64,000 bases of DNA from Psychrobacter maritimus (GCF_904846345.1 NZ_CAJHAJ010000004.1:286194-350193); one strand, 5' to 3'. Counted from the stretch's first letter, positions 26,275 through 36,720 are shown. The notes: a model not told the origin generated them from the sequence alone. Program-made: numbers and translations.

Positions 26275-28107
26275 ATGATAAAAAATGCCACGCTAAAAAC
26301 CATCTTGTTAGTTGCAGTTGTAAGCTGGGTGCCCGCTAGTCTCGCTGTACCAATCACCACTACTGCGCTTGGTCATAATAGCCCTACTGAATATATTGAT
26401 GCACCTTTTATGCCGTATGCCAATCCAAATGCACCTAAAGGTGGCACATTATCGCTTGATGCGCGTGGCACCTTTAATGCGGCCAACAAATGGATGACTA
26501 CAGGTGTAGCGATGGTTGGCACCGATTATCTATATGATACCTTAATGACTGGCTCATTGAATGAAGCGTTTACCATGTATCCGCAATTGGCAAGTAAAGT
26601 CACGTATGACCCTGATGACACCAGTTGGATTATTTACCATGTTAATCCTGCTGCGCGCTTTTGGGACGGGTCGCCAGTGACCAGTAGTGACGTCAAAGCC
26701 ACTTATGATGCGATACTGACTAAAGGCCCAATGTATATCCGCAGTTATTTAGGCGATATTAAAGACATTGAGATTATCGATAAGCAGCGGGTAAAGTTTG
26801 TTTTTAAGTCTGATGAAAATAAAGAGATTTTATTAACGGTCGGGCAATTCCCTATTTTTGCTAAGTCATCGATCGATACAGATTTTGAGAAAATCACGCT
26901 TACGCCATTGATGGGTAGTGGTCCTTATAAACTCGGCCGCGTCGATGCGGGGCGTGCGGTCAGCTATGTGCGTGATCCTAATTATTGGGGCCGTGATTTG
27001 ATGGTCAATCGCGGTCGTTATAACTTTGATATGATTAAGTTTGTCTATTATCAAAGTGATGAGATTGCTTTTGAGGGTTTTAAATCTGGGCAATATCGCT
27101 TCCGCCCGGAAAACAAAGCCTCTAATTGGGCAACAGGTTATAATTTCCCAGCTGTCAAAGCTGGTCTGATTAATAAAGAAACCATCAGCAGCGAAAATCC
27201 AGTACCGATGCAGGGTCTGGTGATGAATATGCGCAGGCCAATTTTTCAAGATATTCGCGTCCGCCAAGCATTGACGGCGGCTTATGATTTTGAGTGGATG
27301 AACAAAACTTTATTCCATGGGCAATATGAGCGTCTGCAAAGCTTCTTTCATGGCTCAGAGCTTGCTGCTACTGGTACGCCATCTGCGGCTGAGATGCAGG
27401 TGCTCAGTCCATTGCTAGCCAAGCTTGAACCGATTCAGCGGCAAGCGGTATTAACGGAATGGCGATTGCCAACCAGTGATGGTAGCGGCTTTAATCGTAA
27501 AGCCTTATTAGAGGCGCGCCAGCTGTTGCTAGATGCTGGCTTTTATTATGATGATATGAAGTTATATCAGCCAAATGGCAAGCTTGCTCAGATTGAAATT
27601 TTGATGACAGGCGAGACCATGGGGCGCGTGCTGTTGCCTTATATCCGTAATTTAAAGCGTTTGGGGTTTGATGCGACCTTACGCCAAGTCGATGGGCCGC
27701 AATATTACGAGCGTATGCGCCGTTTTGACTATGATATGGTGGTCGACGTCTTTGCACAGAGCTTATCACCTGGTGCTGAGCAAGCGGCGTTTTGGGGTAG
27801 TGCAGCCGCTGATGAAGCGGGTAACGCCAATACCATCGGTATTAAAAATATAGTGATAGATGAGGTCACAACCGCACTTGCAAATGCTGAGAGCCGTGAT
27901 GAGATTGTTTTATATACCAAGGTGCTCGATCGCTTGCTACGGGCAGGTCATTATTTAGTGCCTTTATACGGCAAGTCTGCCACCAATGTTGCCTACTGGA
28001 ATCAATATCGTCATACTGAAAAACTGCCGACCAACGCCGTCGCTATCGATTATTGGTGGACAGATAAAGAAGCCGAAGCACGTGTTAATCAATATTTAAA
28101 GCAGTAG
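26275..28107 (+). CDS. yejA: YejA-type peptide ABC transporter substrate-binding protein
   Basis: Periplasmic solute-binding protein of the family 5 (oligopeptide) type for a YejABEF importer; E. coli YejA-F takes up microcin C and peptides. The 610-residue form from ATG 26275 has a signal peptide ending near VPASLA and then HNSPTEYIDAPFMPYANPNAPKGGTL, the N-terminal signature of YejA. Later come RFWDGSPVTSSDVKATYD and GSGPYKLGRVDAGRAVSYVRDPNYWGRD. An upstream TTG (26242) would place 11 residues ahead of the signal peptide and is unlikely. The ribosome site is weak. It is followed by gloB and then yejBEF on the same strand. Confidence 0.93.
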   Translation: MIKNATLKTILLVAVVSWVPASLAVPITTTALGHNSPTEYIDAPFMPYANPNAPKGGTLSLDARGTFNAANKWMTTGVAMVGTDYLYDTLMTGSLNEAFTMYPQLASKVTYDPDDTSWIIYHVNPAARFWDGSPVTSSDVKATYDAILTKGPMYIRSYLGDIKDIEIIDKQRVKFVFKSDENKEILLTVGQFPIFAKSSIDTDFEKITLTPLMGSGPYKLGRVDAGRAVSYVRDPNYWGRDLMVNRGRYNFDMIKFVYYQSDEIAFEGFKSGQYRFRPENKASNWATGYNFPAVKAGLINKETISSENPVPMQGLVMNMRRPIFQDIRVRQALTAAYDFEWMNKTLFHGQYERLQSFFHGSELAATGTPSAAEMQVLSPLLAKLEPIQRQAVLTEWRLPTSDGSGFNRKALLEARQLLLDAGFYYDDMKLYQPNGKLAQIEILMTGETMGRVLLPYIRNLKRLGFDATLRQVDGPQYYERMRRFDYDMVVDVFAQSLSPGAEQAAFWGSAAADEAGNANTIGIKNIVIDEVTTALANAESRDEIVLYTKVLDRLLRAGHYLVPLYGKSATNVAYWNQYRHTEKLPTNAVAIDYWWTDKEAEARVNQYLKQ

Positions 28108-28247
28108 TTTAAAACAATGGCTCTAAAAGATAGTTTAAAACAATAATTTAAGTTAATAAATGCAATGACGCTGCATAACGTTTTATTTGGTTTAAAAATT
28201 TAATAAAAGACATTCGTAATAAAGATAATCACTGCTAAGGACTTCAT

Positions 28248-29027
28248 ATGAGTATTCGTATTCACCCGATTAAAGCATTTAATGACAATTATATCTGGAC
28301 ATTAATTAATGAGAATAATAAGCAGGCGATTGTCATTGATCCGGGTCAAGCTGAGCCAGTGATTGCTTATTTAGAGGAGCATGAGCTGGAGCTGACGTCT
28401 ATCTGGACCACGCATCATCACCATGACCATATCGGCGGCGTCGTAGAGCTACAAGAGTCTTATCCGATGACCCATCTGGTCGCGCATACAGAACACAACG
28501 TTGATGAAGACCAGACCATTAAAGATGGCAGTACGGTCAGTGCTTGGGGCTGCGCTGCGCAAGTATGGGATGTCTCAGGTCATACAGCAAGCCACGTGGC
28601 GTATATTTTGGATATCGATGGGCAGAAGCATTGTTTCTGCGGTGATACCTTATTTAGTGCCGGTTGCGGACGCGTCTTTACCGGTACGATTGAGCAATTG
28701 CATGAGAGCTTTAAGCGCTTAAATGGCTTGCCAGCCGAGACATTGCTGTATCCAGCACATGAATATACTGCCAGCAACTTACGCTTTGGCTTATCTATTG
28801 AACCGGCTAATGAAGAGATGCAGCAAGCGCTTGCGCAAGCGGAAGAAAAAACCACTCAAGGTATCCCGACGTTGCCCGTTACTTTAGAACATGAGCGCGC
28901 AATCAATGTATTTTTGCGCACGCAAGAGCCGAGTGTGATAGCAGGGGTGAAGCCTAAAGTTACTATCGATGATGATAAGTCTTTAACTATATTTGCTGCG
29001 TTACGTGAGCTAAAAAATAACTTCTAA
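28248..29027 (+). CDS. gloB: Hydroxyacylglutathione hydrolase (glyoxalase II)
   Basis: Metallo-beta-lactamase-fold hydrolase that releases D-lactate and glutathione from S-lactoylglutathione. The 259-residue product has the dinuclear metal motif THHHHDH (HxHxDH at residues 56-61), the GHTASHVAY strand with its histidine, FCGDTLFSAGCGRVF with the bridging aspartate, and PAHEYTASNLRF with the C-terminal histidine. AAGGA ribosome site. It is inserted between yejA and yejB, with 140 and 42 bp gaps, so it may share their transcript although no functional link is known. Confidence 0.96.
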   Translation: MSIRIHPIKAFNDNYIWTLINENNKQAIVIDPGQAEPVIAYLEEHELELTSIWTTHHHHDHIGGVVELQESYPMTHLVAHTEHNVDEDQTIKDGSTVSAWGCAAQVWDVSGHTASHVAYILDIDGQKHCFCGDTLFSAGCGRVFTGTIEQLHESFKRLNGLPAETLLYPAHEYTASNLRFGLSIEPANEEMQQALAQAEEKTTQGIPTLPVTLEHERAINVFLRTQEPSVIAGVKPKVTIDDDKSLTIFAALRELKNNF

Positions 29028-29069
29028 ATGCTAAGTTGTCATATTTCTTTATTTTAGGAAGCCGCCATT

Positions 29070-30137
29070 ATGGGTCGTTATATCTTAAAAAGGTTACTAC
29101 TGATATTACCGACGCTATTTTTAATATTGCTGGCGAACTTTGTCATTGTCCAAGCGGCGCCGGGCGGTCCTGTTGAGCAGCAACTGGCACTTATTGAGCA
29201 AAGCGCAAAAGACAATGCGCTCGGCGGTAATCTTGGTGCGGGCAGTGCCGGTAATACTAGTACTTACCAAGGTACACGCGGTCTATCGGAGGAGATGGTA
29301 GCGGCAATCAATGCGCAATACGGCTTTGATAAATCAGCACCTGAGCGTTTTTGGCTAATGCTCAAGAATTACGCCAAGCTTAATTTTGGTGAGTCGTTTT
29401 TTAAAGGTCAGACTGTGACTGACCTCATTATAGAAAAGCTGCCCGTCTCCATCTCACTCGGGCTTTGGAGCACGTTGCTGATTTATATGATAGCCATTCC
29501 ACTGGGTGTTTATAAAGCCATGCATCATGGTTCAGGGATTGATAAAGCCACGGCGATGCTGCTTGCTATCGGCCATGCGATTCCCGTTTTTGTATTTGCC
29601 GTCATACTATTGGTGTTTTTCGCTGGTGGCAGCTACTGGAACATCTTTCCGCTGCAAGGATTAACTTCTGAAAATTTCGATCAATTAAGCACGCTTGGTA
29701 AAGTGAAAGATTACTTTTGGCATCTGGCGCTACCGCTCCTAGCAAGTACCGTTGGCGGTTTTGCCGGCTTAACCTATTTGACCAAGTTTAGCTTTTTAGA
29801 AGAGCTTGGTAAGCAATACGTGCTCACTGCTCGAGCAAAAGGCTTGGGTGAACGTCAAGTTCTATATGGTCATGTGTTTCGTAATGCCATGCTGATTATT
29901 ATTGCTGGTATTCCAGCGGCAATCGTTGGTATTTTCTTTGCTGGTAATTTTTTGATTGAGATTATCTTTAAACTTGATGGTTTGGGGCTGTTAGGTTTTG
30001 AAGCCATCCAACAGCGCGATTATCCAGTGATATTTGGTACGTTGTTTATTTTTACCTTGGTCGGACTGTTATTACAGTTAATCAGTGATTTGAGTTATCA
30101 CTTAATTGATCCTCGTATTGATTTTGAGGGGCGCTAA
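29070..30137 (+). CDS. yejB: YejB-type ABC transporter permease
   Basis: Inner-membrane permease of the peptide importer. The 355-residue product has an N-terminal TM helix beginning MGRYILKRLLLILPT, a periplasmic loop, and five more hydrophobic segments. The EAA permease motif is ...EELGKQYVLTARAKGLGERQVLYGHVFRNA, which docks on the ATPase. The stop and the next start overlap (TAATG at 30135-30139), so yejB and yejE are translationally coupled. Confidence 0.95.
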   Translation: MGRYILKRLLLILPTLFLILLANFVIVQAAPGGPVEQQLALIEQSAKDNALGGNLGAGSAGNTSTYQGTRGLSEEMVAAINAQYGFDKSAPERFWLMLKNYAKLNFGESFFKGQTVTDLIIEKLPVSISLGLWSTLLIYMIAIPLGVYKAMHHGSGIDKATAMLLAIGHAIPVFVFAVILLVFFAGGSYWNIFPLQGLTSENFDQLSTLGKVKDYFWHLALPLLASTVGGFAGLTYLTKFSFLEELGKQYVLTARAKGLGERQVLYGHVFRNAMLIIIAGIPAAIVGIFFAGNFLIEIIFKLDGLGLLGFEAIQQRDYPVIFGTLFIFTLVGLLLQLISDLSYHLIDPRIDFEGR

Positions 30138-31219
30138 TGTCAAGTCATCCATTATCTTCAACGCCCTCAACTGTCTCTTCTATTCCTATAGAAAAAAAAC
30201 GCCGCCTAAATCCTATCTGGCAGGCGCGTCTAAACCGTTTTCGTCATAATCGCCTTGGTGTCATATCGCTGTTTATTTTTGCGCTGATATTCGTCATTTG
30301 TATGGCAGCCAATGTCATTGCCAATGACAAACCGCTACTGGTGCAGTATCAAGGTGATTATTATTTCCCCGTCCTAAAAGCCTATCCTGAAACAACTTTT
30401 GGCGGAGTGTTTGAGACTGAAACCAACTATAAAGACCCTGCGGTGCAAACACTGATTGATGAGCAGGGCTTTTATATTATGCCGCCCATTCCATTTGCCG
30501 ATCAGACGCCAAACGTTGAGTTAGGTATTCCATACCCAGCCGCGCCGAATAGCCAGAACTGGCTTGGTACTGATGACTTAGGTCGCGATGTGCTGGCACG
30601 GATACTTTATGGGTTGCGGGTATCGTTATTGTTTGGTCTGGCACTGACGCTCGCGGGCGCTTTGATTGGTATTATCGTCGGTGCGATACAAGGTTATTAC
30701 GGTGGTTGGGTAGATTTGGCAGGGCAGCGCTTTATGGAAGTATGGGGCGGTATGCCGCAGCTGTTTATGATTATTATTTTGGTCAGCTTATTTAGCCCCA
30801 GTATCTTTATGCTGTTTGCCATGATGTTGTTATTCGGCTGGATGGGGTTAGTCGGTTTGGTACGGGCGGAGTTTTTACGTGCGCGTAACTTTGATTATGT
30901 CCGTGCTGCTCGTAACCTTGGGGTGTCAGACAGTCAAATCATGCTCAGGCATATCTTGCCTAATGCCTTAGCTTCAAGCTTGTCACAACTGCCGTTTATT
31001 TTAACGGCTAATATTATTGCTTTAACAGCTCTAGACTTTTTAGGGTATGGCTTGCCACCTGGTTCACCGTCGCTTGGTGAGCTGATGGTACAAGGGAAAA
31101 ACAACCTTGATGCCCCATGGCTTGCGCTATCTGGATTCTTTAGCTTAACCTTTATCTTATCATTGCTAATCTTCGTTGGCGAAGCGCTACGTGATGCCTT
31201 TGATCCGAGGCGCTCGTGA
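30137..31219 (+). CDS. yejE: YejE-type ABC transporter permease
   Basis: Second permease of the importer, 360 residues. It has the OppC-type N-terminal cytoplasmic segment (RLNPIWQARLNRFRHNRLG), the periplasmic domain containing PNVELGIPYPAAPNSQNWLGTDDLGRDV (the GTDxxGRD motif of DppC/OppC proteins) and the EAA loop FDYVRAARNLGVSDSQIMLRHILPNA. It ends one base before the yejF start, indicating tight coupling. Confidence 0.95.
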   Translation: MSSHPLSSTPSTVSSIPIEKKRRLNPIWQARLNRFRHNRLGVISLFIFALIFVICMAANVIANDKPLLVQYQGDYYFPVLKAYPETTFGGVFETETNYKDPAVQTLIDEQGFYIMPPIPFADQTPNVELGIPYPAAPNSQNWLGTDDLGRDVLARILYGLRVSLLFGLALTLAGALIGIIVGAIQGYYGGWVDLAGQRFMEVWGGMPQLFMIIILVSLFSPSIFMLFAMMLLFGWMGLVGLVRAEFLRARNFDYVRAARNLGVSDSQIMLRHILPNALASSLSQLPFILTANIIALTALDFLGYGLPPGSPSLGELMVQGKNNLDAPWLALSGFFSLTFILSLLIFVGEALRDAFDPRRS

Positions 31220-31220
31220 T

Positions 31221-32918
31221 ATGACAACTGAGAATATGATAACCGCTAATATAACAACTGCTACTAAGCAAAAAAAGCGTTTAAATGACAATCATAGCAA
31301 TGCACAAAACAAGCTTATGCTGGTAGTGGATAAGCTTAGTATTGCCAACACTCTTGGCGTGCCTTTAGTCGATAAGCTAACGTATGAGCTGCGGCAAGGA
31401 CAAACACTTGCTATAGTTGGTGAGTCGGGCTCTGGTAAGTCGATTGCCAGTCTTGCACTATTGGGTTTGCTACCGGACAGTTTGACCGTTACTGGCGATG
31501 TACAATTAGCAGATGTAACAGGAATGGTGACATTACCGGTAGCTAATAATAAGGCACGTAATGCGGCGCTGCGCTCTATTCGTGGTCAGCGTATCGGTAT
31601 GGTGTTTCAAGAGCCGATGACGGCGCTTAATCCACTACATACGGTCGGCAAACAAATTGCTGAATCATTGCATCTCAGCGGCGTAGCCAAAAAGCAATGG
31701 CGCGAAAAAAGTATCGCCTTGTTAAATGATGTCAATATCAACGACCCTGCTGATAAACTGAATCGCTATCCGCATGAGCTATCAGGTGGCCAACGTCAGC
31801 GGGTGATGATTGCCATGGCATTGGCGCAGCAACCTGATATTTTAATCGCTGATGAACCGACTACTGCGCTTGATGTGACCTTGCAACATGAGATTCTTGA
31901 GCTGTTAGATAACCTTAAGCGTCAGCATAATATGGCGATGATATTAATCAGCCATGATCTCAATCTGGTCAGGCGCTATAGCGATGACGTCATCGTCATG
32001 CGCCAAGGACACACGATTGAGCAAGGGCAAACGGCAGCAGTATTTAGCCAGCCTAAAGCGGACTATACCCGCTCGCTTATCAAGCAAGATTTCGGGCAAG
32101 CACTAAGTTTATTGGATGATGAAAGTCAGTTACCAACCGTATTGCAAGTCAGTAACTTACAAGTACAGTTTCCTATTGAAAAAAGTTTGTTTGGCGGTAC
32201 CAAACGCTGGTTTGATGCAGTAAAAAATGTCGATATGATGCTACAAAAAGGGCAGGCATTAGGTATCGTTGGTGAGTCAGGTTCTGGGAAAACTACGATT
32301 GCCCTTGCGCTAAGCCAATTACTTAGCAATCAAGCGCGTGTCAGTGGTCATATAATGGTCAATGGACAAGATATTACAGCATTGTCCAAACGTGATTTGC
32401 GCACCTTCCGCTCGCAAATTCAAATGGTATTTCAAGACCCCTTTGCCAGTATTAACCCTCGCATGACGGTCATGCAAATCGTCGAAGAAGGGCTGTTAGT
32501 ACAAGGTGTCAATAAAGCAGAACGTCAGCAGGCGGTCATGGACAGTCTCGCTACTGTACATTTACCATTAGCGTTTGCGCAGCGTTATCCGCATGAGCTA
32601 TCAGGTGGACAGCGTCAGCGCGTGGCGCTTGCCCGTGCACTCATTATGCGACCAAGTCTGTTGATATTGGATGAGCCAACGTCCGCGCTTGATAGCACCA
32701 CGCAAGTCACTGTGGTCAGCTTGCTACGAGAGATTCAAGAAAAATTGCAAGTCAGCTATGTGTTTATCAGTCATGATTTAAAAGTAGTCCGTGCCTTATG
32801 TCAGCATATGATGGTGATAAAAGACGGCGTGTGTATTGAGTCGGGTCGTAGTGAAGATGTGTTTAATAACCCAAAGCACCCATATGCGCAGCAATTATTG
32901 CAGGCGAGTGTGATATAG
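31221..32918 (+). CDS. yejF: YejF-type duplicated ABC transporter ATPase
   Basis: ATPase subunit with two fused nucleotide-binding domains in one chain, as in E. coli YejF. Walker A GESGSGKS is at about 67-74 and GESGSGKTT at about 351-359. The signatures LSGGQRQR are near 187 and 460, and the Walker B strings are ILIADEPTTALD and LILDEPTSALD. The start at ATG 31221 follows the yejE stop by one base and has a GAGGCG ribosome site, so an in-frame ATG inside yejE (31176) is not needed. Length 565 residues. Last gene of the operon. Confidence 0.96.
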   Translation: MTTENMITANITTATKQKKRLNDNHSNAQNKLMLVVDKLSIANTLGVPLVDKLTYELRQGQTLAIVGESGSGKSIASLALLGLLPDSLTVTGDVQLADVTGMVTLPVANNKARNAALRSIRGQRIGMVFQEPMTALNPLHTVGKQIAESLHLSGVAKKQWREKSIALLNDVNINDPADKLNRYPHELSGGQRQRVMIAMALAQQPDILIADEPTTALDVTLQHEILELLDNLKRQHNMAMILISHDLNLVRRYSDDVIVMRQGHTIEQGQTAAVFSQPKADYTRSLIKQDFGQALSLLDDESQLPTVLQVSNLQVQFPIEKSLFGGTKRWFDAVKNVDMMLQKGQALGIVGESGSGKTTIALALSQLLSNQARVSGHIMVNGQDITALSKRDLRTFRSQIQMVFQDPFASINPRMTVMQIVEEGLLVQGVNKAERQQAVMDSLATVHLPLAFAQRYPHELSGGQRQRVALARALIMRPSLLILDEPTSALDSTTQVTVVSLLREIQEKLQVSYVFISHDLKVVRALCQHMMVIKDGVCIESGRSEDVFNNPKHPYAQQLLQASVI

Positions 32919-32974
32919 GCTAAGTAGGTTAGACTGAATAACTATACGAATTTAGAGAAATCGGAACTCACTAC

Positions 32975-34189
32975 ATGATAAGTAGGCTTAAAATAAAACC
33001 CATCTATGCTCGAGATACCAGCGAGCCAAACAGGCCATCAACCACGCTTGAGCTGTTGTTTGATCTAGTCTATGTAATTGCTGTCGCAGCCGCGGCACAT
33101 GGGTTTTATAGTCGTTTAAGTGAGCATGACCTGTCAGGGTTTTTGACTTTTATTGTGGCGTTTTTTATTCTGTGGAATGCATGGACCAGCTTTACTTGGT
33201 TTGCGTCAGGATATGACCCTGATGATTGGTTCTATCGTATCTCAGTGATGTTTCAGATGTTTGGTTCCCTGATGATAGCGGCCAATATCCATCAGTTTTA
33301 TGAACAAGGGCTGACATGGATTGGGGTGACGGGCTATGCCATTATGCGGCTGGCGAGTTGTAGTCAGTGGTGGCGCGTCTATCGACAAGTACCGGGTCAC
33401 CAAAAAGTCGCTGGGCGCAGCATGGTCGGCTTGTTAACCTTGCAAGCCCTTTGGATAAGTTGGTTGTTTTTACCCGCATCATTACAAACGCCCGCTTTGT
33501 TTCTGTTTATCGCAGCAGAGCTACTCATGCCAGTATGGGCAAGATCAGAGCAGTTTAATAATTGGCATCCGGCACATATTGCCGAGCGTTACGGGCTATT
33601 GACCATCATTGTATTGGGCGAGGGCGTGGTAGGGGTTAGCAATACGATTCAATATTTTTTGACCAACTCATCCTCTGCTGCTAGCTCTATTATGTTTTTA
33701 GGCTCAAGCTTAGTCGCCTTAGTGTTCTCTTTATGGTGGCTATATTTCATCGTCCCTTTCGATACCATTTTAAATAAAGAACGCCGACGCCATGATTTAT
33801 TCTTATTTGGCTATGGTCATTTTTTTATCTTTGCCTCAATCGCAGGGTTAGGCAGTATGCTGAACTTGGTCACTGAGTCTGTCGCCGCGGATACTAGTGC
33901 TCCTGGCTATCAAGTTATATCCCAGCCTTACGCAATGGGCATGTTGATGGCTATGTTAAGTGTATTTTTATTAACACTCACCATATTGCGCGAATTAATG
34001 TGCCGTAAATCGAGTCATAACGTCATTGCCATGCTTATTGCATTGATCATTATTGGGCTGAGCTATATGGCGGTTGTACAAGGACTGCCAATTACTTATG
34101 GTATTTGGCTCAGCATCTTGGCGCCTGTGGTGATGATTTGGTATTTTAATCAAGATAATAAGCAGTGGCTGGTCAAAGAAGCGAATTGA
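32975..34189 (+). CDS. LtrA-like (low temperature requirement A) membrane protein
   Basis: Polytopic membrane protein of the LtrA family, 404 residues with about ten hydrophobic segments. The family features are the N-terminal RPSTTLELLFDLVYVIAVAAAAHGF, the FTWFASGYDPDDWFYRI motif and HIAERYGLLTIIVLGEGVVGVS. The name comes from a Listeria mutant that grew poorly in the cold; the biochemical function is unknown. It lies 56 bp after yejF and could be reached by read-through. No terminator is seen between them. Confidence 0.9.
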   Translation: MISRLKIKPIYARDTSEPNRPSTTLELLFDLVYVIAVAAAAHGFYSRLSEHDLSGFLTFIVAFFILWNAWTSFTWFASGYDPDDWFYRISVMFQMFGSLMIAANIHQFYEQGLTWIGVTGYAIMRLASCSQWWRVYRQVPGHQKVAGRSMVGLLTLQALWISWLFLPASLQTPALFLFIAAELLMPVWARSEQFNNWHPAHIAERYGLLTIIVLGEGVVGVSNTIQYFLTNSSSAASSIMFLGSSLVALVFSLWWLYFIVPFDTILNKERRRHDLFLFGYGHFFIFASIAGLGSMLNLVTESVAADTSAPGYQVISQPYAMGMLMAMLSVFLLTLTILRELMCRKSSHNVIAMLIALIIIGLSYMAVVQGLPITYGIWLSILAPVVMIWYFNQDNKQWLVKEAN

Positions 34190-34475
34190 TAGGGCATAGC
34201 TAAACCTATAATGACCATAAATTGGCTGCTTAATAAGTAACAGTATAAGCAACAACATAAGCAACGACGTGGCGCTAAATAATCAGAACATCGCAGTTCA
34301 CAATAATCGTAACATCCTTAAAATGGCGGTGGTACAATAAGTTTAAACAGTAGTTTGCTTTATGTAGACACTGATGCAGTATCTTTATTTTTTTATTTTG
34401 ACAGCGGTGATGATTCGCTGATTCAAGTTGTCGTTATTGCTAGTATTAGCATCATTAAAAAGGATTTTTATACCC

Positions 34476-35786
34476 ATGAAAAAACAAAATACTATTTCTA
34501 AATTGGTAAACAGTACTGGCTTACAACACGCCGGTTATTTGGCGGTTGCCAAGACGCGTGCCAAAGTGCTAAAAGCCTTTGCGTACGTTGTCCCTATCAG
34601 AAGACCGATGTTGTTTGTCGGCGAGACCTCTTGTGAGGATTTGTGCGACATGCTCATCAATGAAGGTAATACCAATGTTTTTATCGTTACTGACGCGGTA
34701 TTAAACAAGCTTGGTATCCCTGCGAAAGTCACTGACTACCTAGATAGCAAAAATATCAGCTATAAAGTCTATGACGGCATTACCCCAGATCCTACTTTTA
34801 AAGTCGTCGAAGAAGGCCTACGCAAGTCTGTCGACGCTAAGTGCGATTCAATTATTGCCATCGGTGGTGGTTCGGTCATTGATGCTGCTAAAATGATTGC
34901 CATGTCACAAGGCAATAACTGCAAGCCAAAACAGCTTATCGGTATCCTAAAAGCCAGAAAGCCTTCGGTTCCACTTTATTGTATTCCTACTACGGCTGGC
35001 ACGGGCTCAGAAGCCACTTTGGGTGCGGTAGTATCAGACGACAAAACCCATCAAAAAGCTCTGTCTATCGACCCAAGAATGGTGCCATTAGCCGCGGCTA
35101 TTGACCCAGTTATTATGAAAGGTATGCCGGCGCATATCACAGCCGATACGGGTATTGATGTCTTAACGCATGCCTTAGAAGCTTGGATGAGTGCCAATGC
35201 CAGCGTCGAGACCGACTACTATGCGGCGTCTGCAGTTAAATCTGTGATGCAAAACTTACCCCTAGTTTATAAAGATGGCGGCAATCTTAAAGCCCGTGAA
35301 GAGATGGGTATCGCCGCTCATTATGGCGGTATCGCCTTTAATAAAGCCGGTCTTGGCTACGTCCATGCCATCGCTCACCAGTTAGGAGCGCATTATAGTA
35401 TTCCTCATGGTCGCGCCAATGCCATCGTGCTGCCGTATGTGCTTGACGTCAATCGTAAAGGCAGCAAGAAAAGACTGGCAGAGTTGGCTCGTAAAACCGG
35501 TATGGTAAAATCGGGTCAAGCTAACAAGAGCGATAGCGACATTGCCGACCATCTCATCGCGCAAGTACGCGAATTGATTGCCACTTTACATATCGATCCA
35601 ACCGTTAAAGGCATGCAAAGCAGTGATTTTGATAACATTGCCAAAGCCGCGGCTAAAGAAGTCAGTGATACTTATGCGGTACCGACTTATCTGTCTGCAG
35701 CTGAAATCAAGGCTATTTTAACTAAGATTCAGCAAGCCAGTGATGAGCACGCAAGTCGTGACTCAAAAAATGATAAGGTGGCTTAA
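34476..35786 (+). CDS. Iron-containing (group III) alcohol dehydrogenase
   Basis: NAD(P)-dependent dehydrogenase of the Fe-ADH family. Motifs: GGGSVIDAAKMIA (nucleotide loop), PTTAGTGSEATLGAVVSD, TGIDVLTHALEAWMS, and the metal-binding histidines in YVHAIAHQLGAHYSIPHGRANAIVLP. The ATG at 34476 (MKKQNTIS, 436 residues) is preferred because AAAAGGA lies upstream; longer starts would put non-conserved residues ahead. The substrate is unknown. Monocistronic, with about 240 bp of unremarkable AT-rich sequence upstream and a strong terminator downstream. Confidence 0.93.
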   Translation: MKKQNTISKLVNSTGLQHAGYLAVAKTRAKVLKAFAYVVPIRRPMLFVGETSCEDLCDMLINEGNTNVFIVTDAVLNKLGIPAKVTDYLDSKNISYKVYDGITPDPTFKVVEEGLRKSVDAKCDSIIAIGGGSVIDAAKMIAMSQGNNCKPKQLIGILKARKPSVPLYCIPTTAGTGSEATLGAVVSDDKTHQKALSIDPRMVPLAAAIDPVIMKGMPAHITADTGIDVLTHALEAWMSANASVETDYYAASAVKSVMQNLPLVYKDGGNLKAREEMGIAAHYGGIAFNKAGLGYVHAIAHQLGAHYSIPHGRANAIVLPYVLDVNRKGSKKRLAELARKTGMVKSGQANKSDSDIADHLIAQVRELIATLHIDPTVKGMQSSDFDNIAKAAAKEVSDTYAVPTYLSAAEIKAILTKIQQASDEHASRDSKNDKVA

Positions 35787-35827
35787 TAGCTCTCATTAAC
35801 AATCTCTAATTAACAACCTTTATAAAT

Positions 35828-35870
35828 AAAAAAGAGCATATTGCTAATATGGCAATATGCTCTTTTTTTT
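35828..35870. terminator. Bidirectional terminator, alcohol dehydrogenase / folE
   Basis: Perfect 14-bp stem AAAGAGCATATTGC/GCAATATGCTCTTT with A- and T-tracts on its two sides, between convergent genes. Confidence 0.92.
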
Positions 35871-35910
35871 GACTTTTATTTCTGTCGCTGGTTTTTATCT
35901 TGATTGATAT

Positions 35911-36522
35911 TTAAAAAGCAGGTTTACGCTTTGGCACCGCATCTAAAAATTCATTACGTGCTTGATTGTCGTGTACATATTCGCCCAGCATCGCTGTACT
36001 GCGCGTGGTTGAATGCTGTTTATTCACGCCGCGCATCATCATGCACATGTGCGCTGCATCCATGACCACCGCCACACCGCGGCAACCCGTCACATCCATA
36101 ATCGTTTGCGCCACTTGTTCGCTTAAATTCTCTTGAATTTGCAAACGACGGGCAAACATATCGACGATACGAGCGAATTTTGACAGCCCTAATACGTGAC
36201 CATTCGGCAAGTAGCCGATGTGCGCGACGCCATGAAACGGCAACATATGATGCTCACATAATGAATAAAATTCAATGTTTTGCACCAAGACCAATTCACG
36301 ATTGGTCGATGGGAATACCGCGCCATTGACAACTTCATCCAAGCTTTGATGATAACCCTTAGTCAAATGCGCAAACGCTTTTGCTGCACGCGTTGGGGTG
36401 TCTTGCAAGCCGGGACGCTCTAAGTCTTCGCCAGTCGAGGTGATTAGCTGACGATAAGATTCGACACTTTCTTGAAAATCTGATGCTAGTGTTGGGGTAT
36501 TGCTCATAAGTTTGGCAGCCAT
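35911..36522 (-). CDS. folE: GTP cyclohydrolase I (FolE type)
   Basis: Zinc enzyme for the first step of tetrahydrofolate synthesis (GTP to dihydroneopterin triphosphate). The 203-residue product has the zinc ligands in [12 protein letters not shown], the [21 protein letters not shown] region, and [21 protein letters not shown]. It ends with the RNEFLDAV segment typical of the family. Two starts are possible: 36522 (MAAKL) or 36507 (MSNTP). Neither has a strong ribosome site. It diverges from fabI. Confidence 0.96.
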   Translation of the reverse strand: MAAKLMSNTPTLASDFQESVESYRQLITSTGEDLERPGLQDTPTRAAKAFAHLTKGYHQSLDEVVNGAVFPSTNRELVLVQNIEFYSLCEHHMLPFHGVAHIGYLPNGHVLGLSKFARIVDMFARRLQIQENLSEQVAQTIMDVTGCRGVAVVMDAAHMCMMMRGVNKQHSTTRSTAMLGEYVHDNQARNEFLDAVPKRKPAF

Positions 36523-36720
36523 CCAAAATGTGGGTGTAGCTTAACGCTAAATCCTTGGTTACAAACAACGGTTGTAACGGATTTTTATAAAAATTGTGCA
36601 AGCTGGGAGGGCTGTGATTATACTTGAAATCCGCTCAACTTCATACTGCTGTGGTCAGTAGATAATCGTTTTATCCATATTAGATGGTACTATTAAAAGA
36701 GAATAGGTGTTCATACAGTG

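Noticed and set aside
31176..31220. Upstream start for yejF overlapping yejE
   Set aside because: ATG 31221 follows the yejE stop by one base with a GAGGCG ribosome site, which is the usual coupled arrangement.
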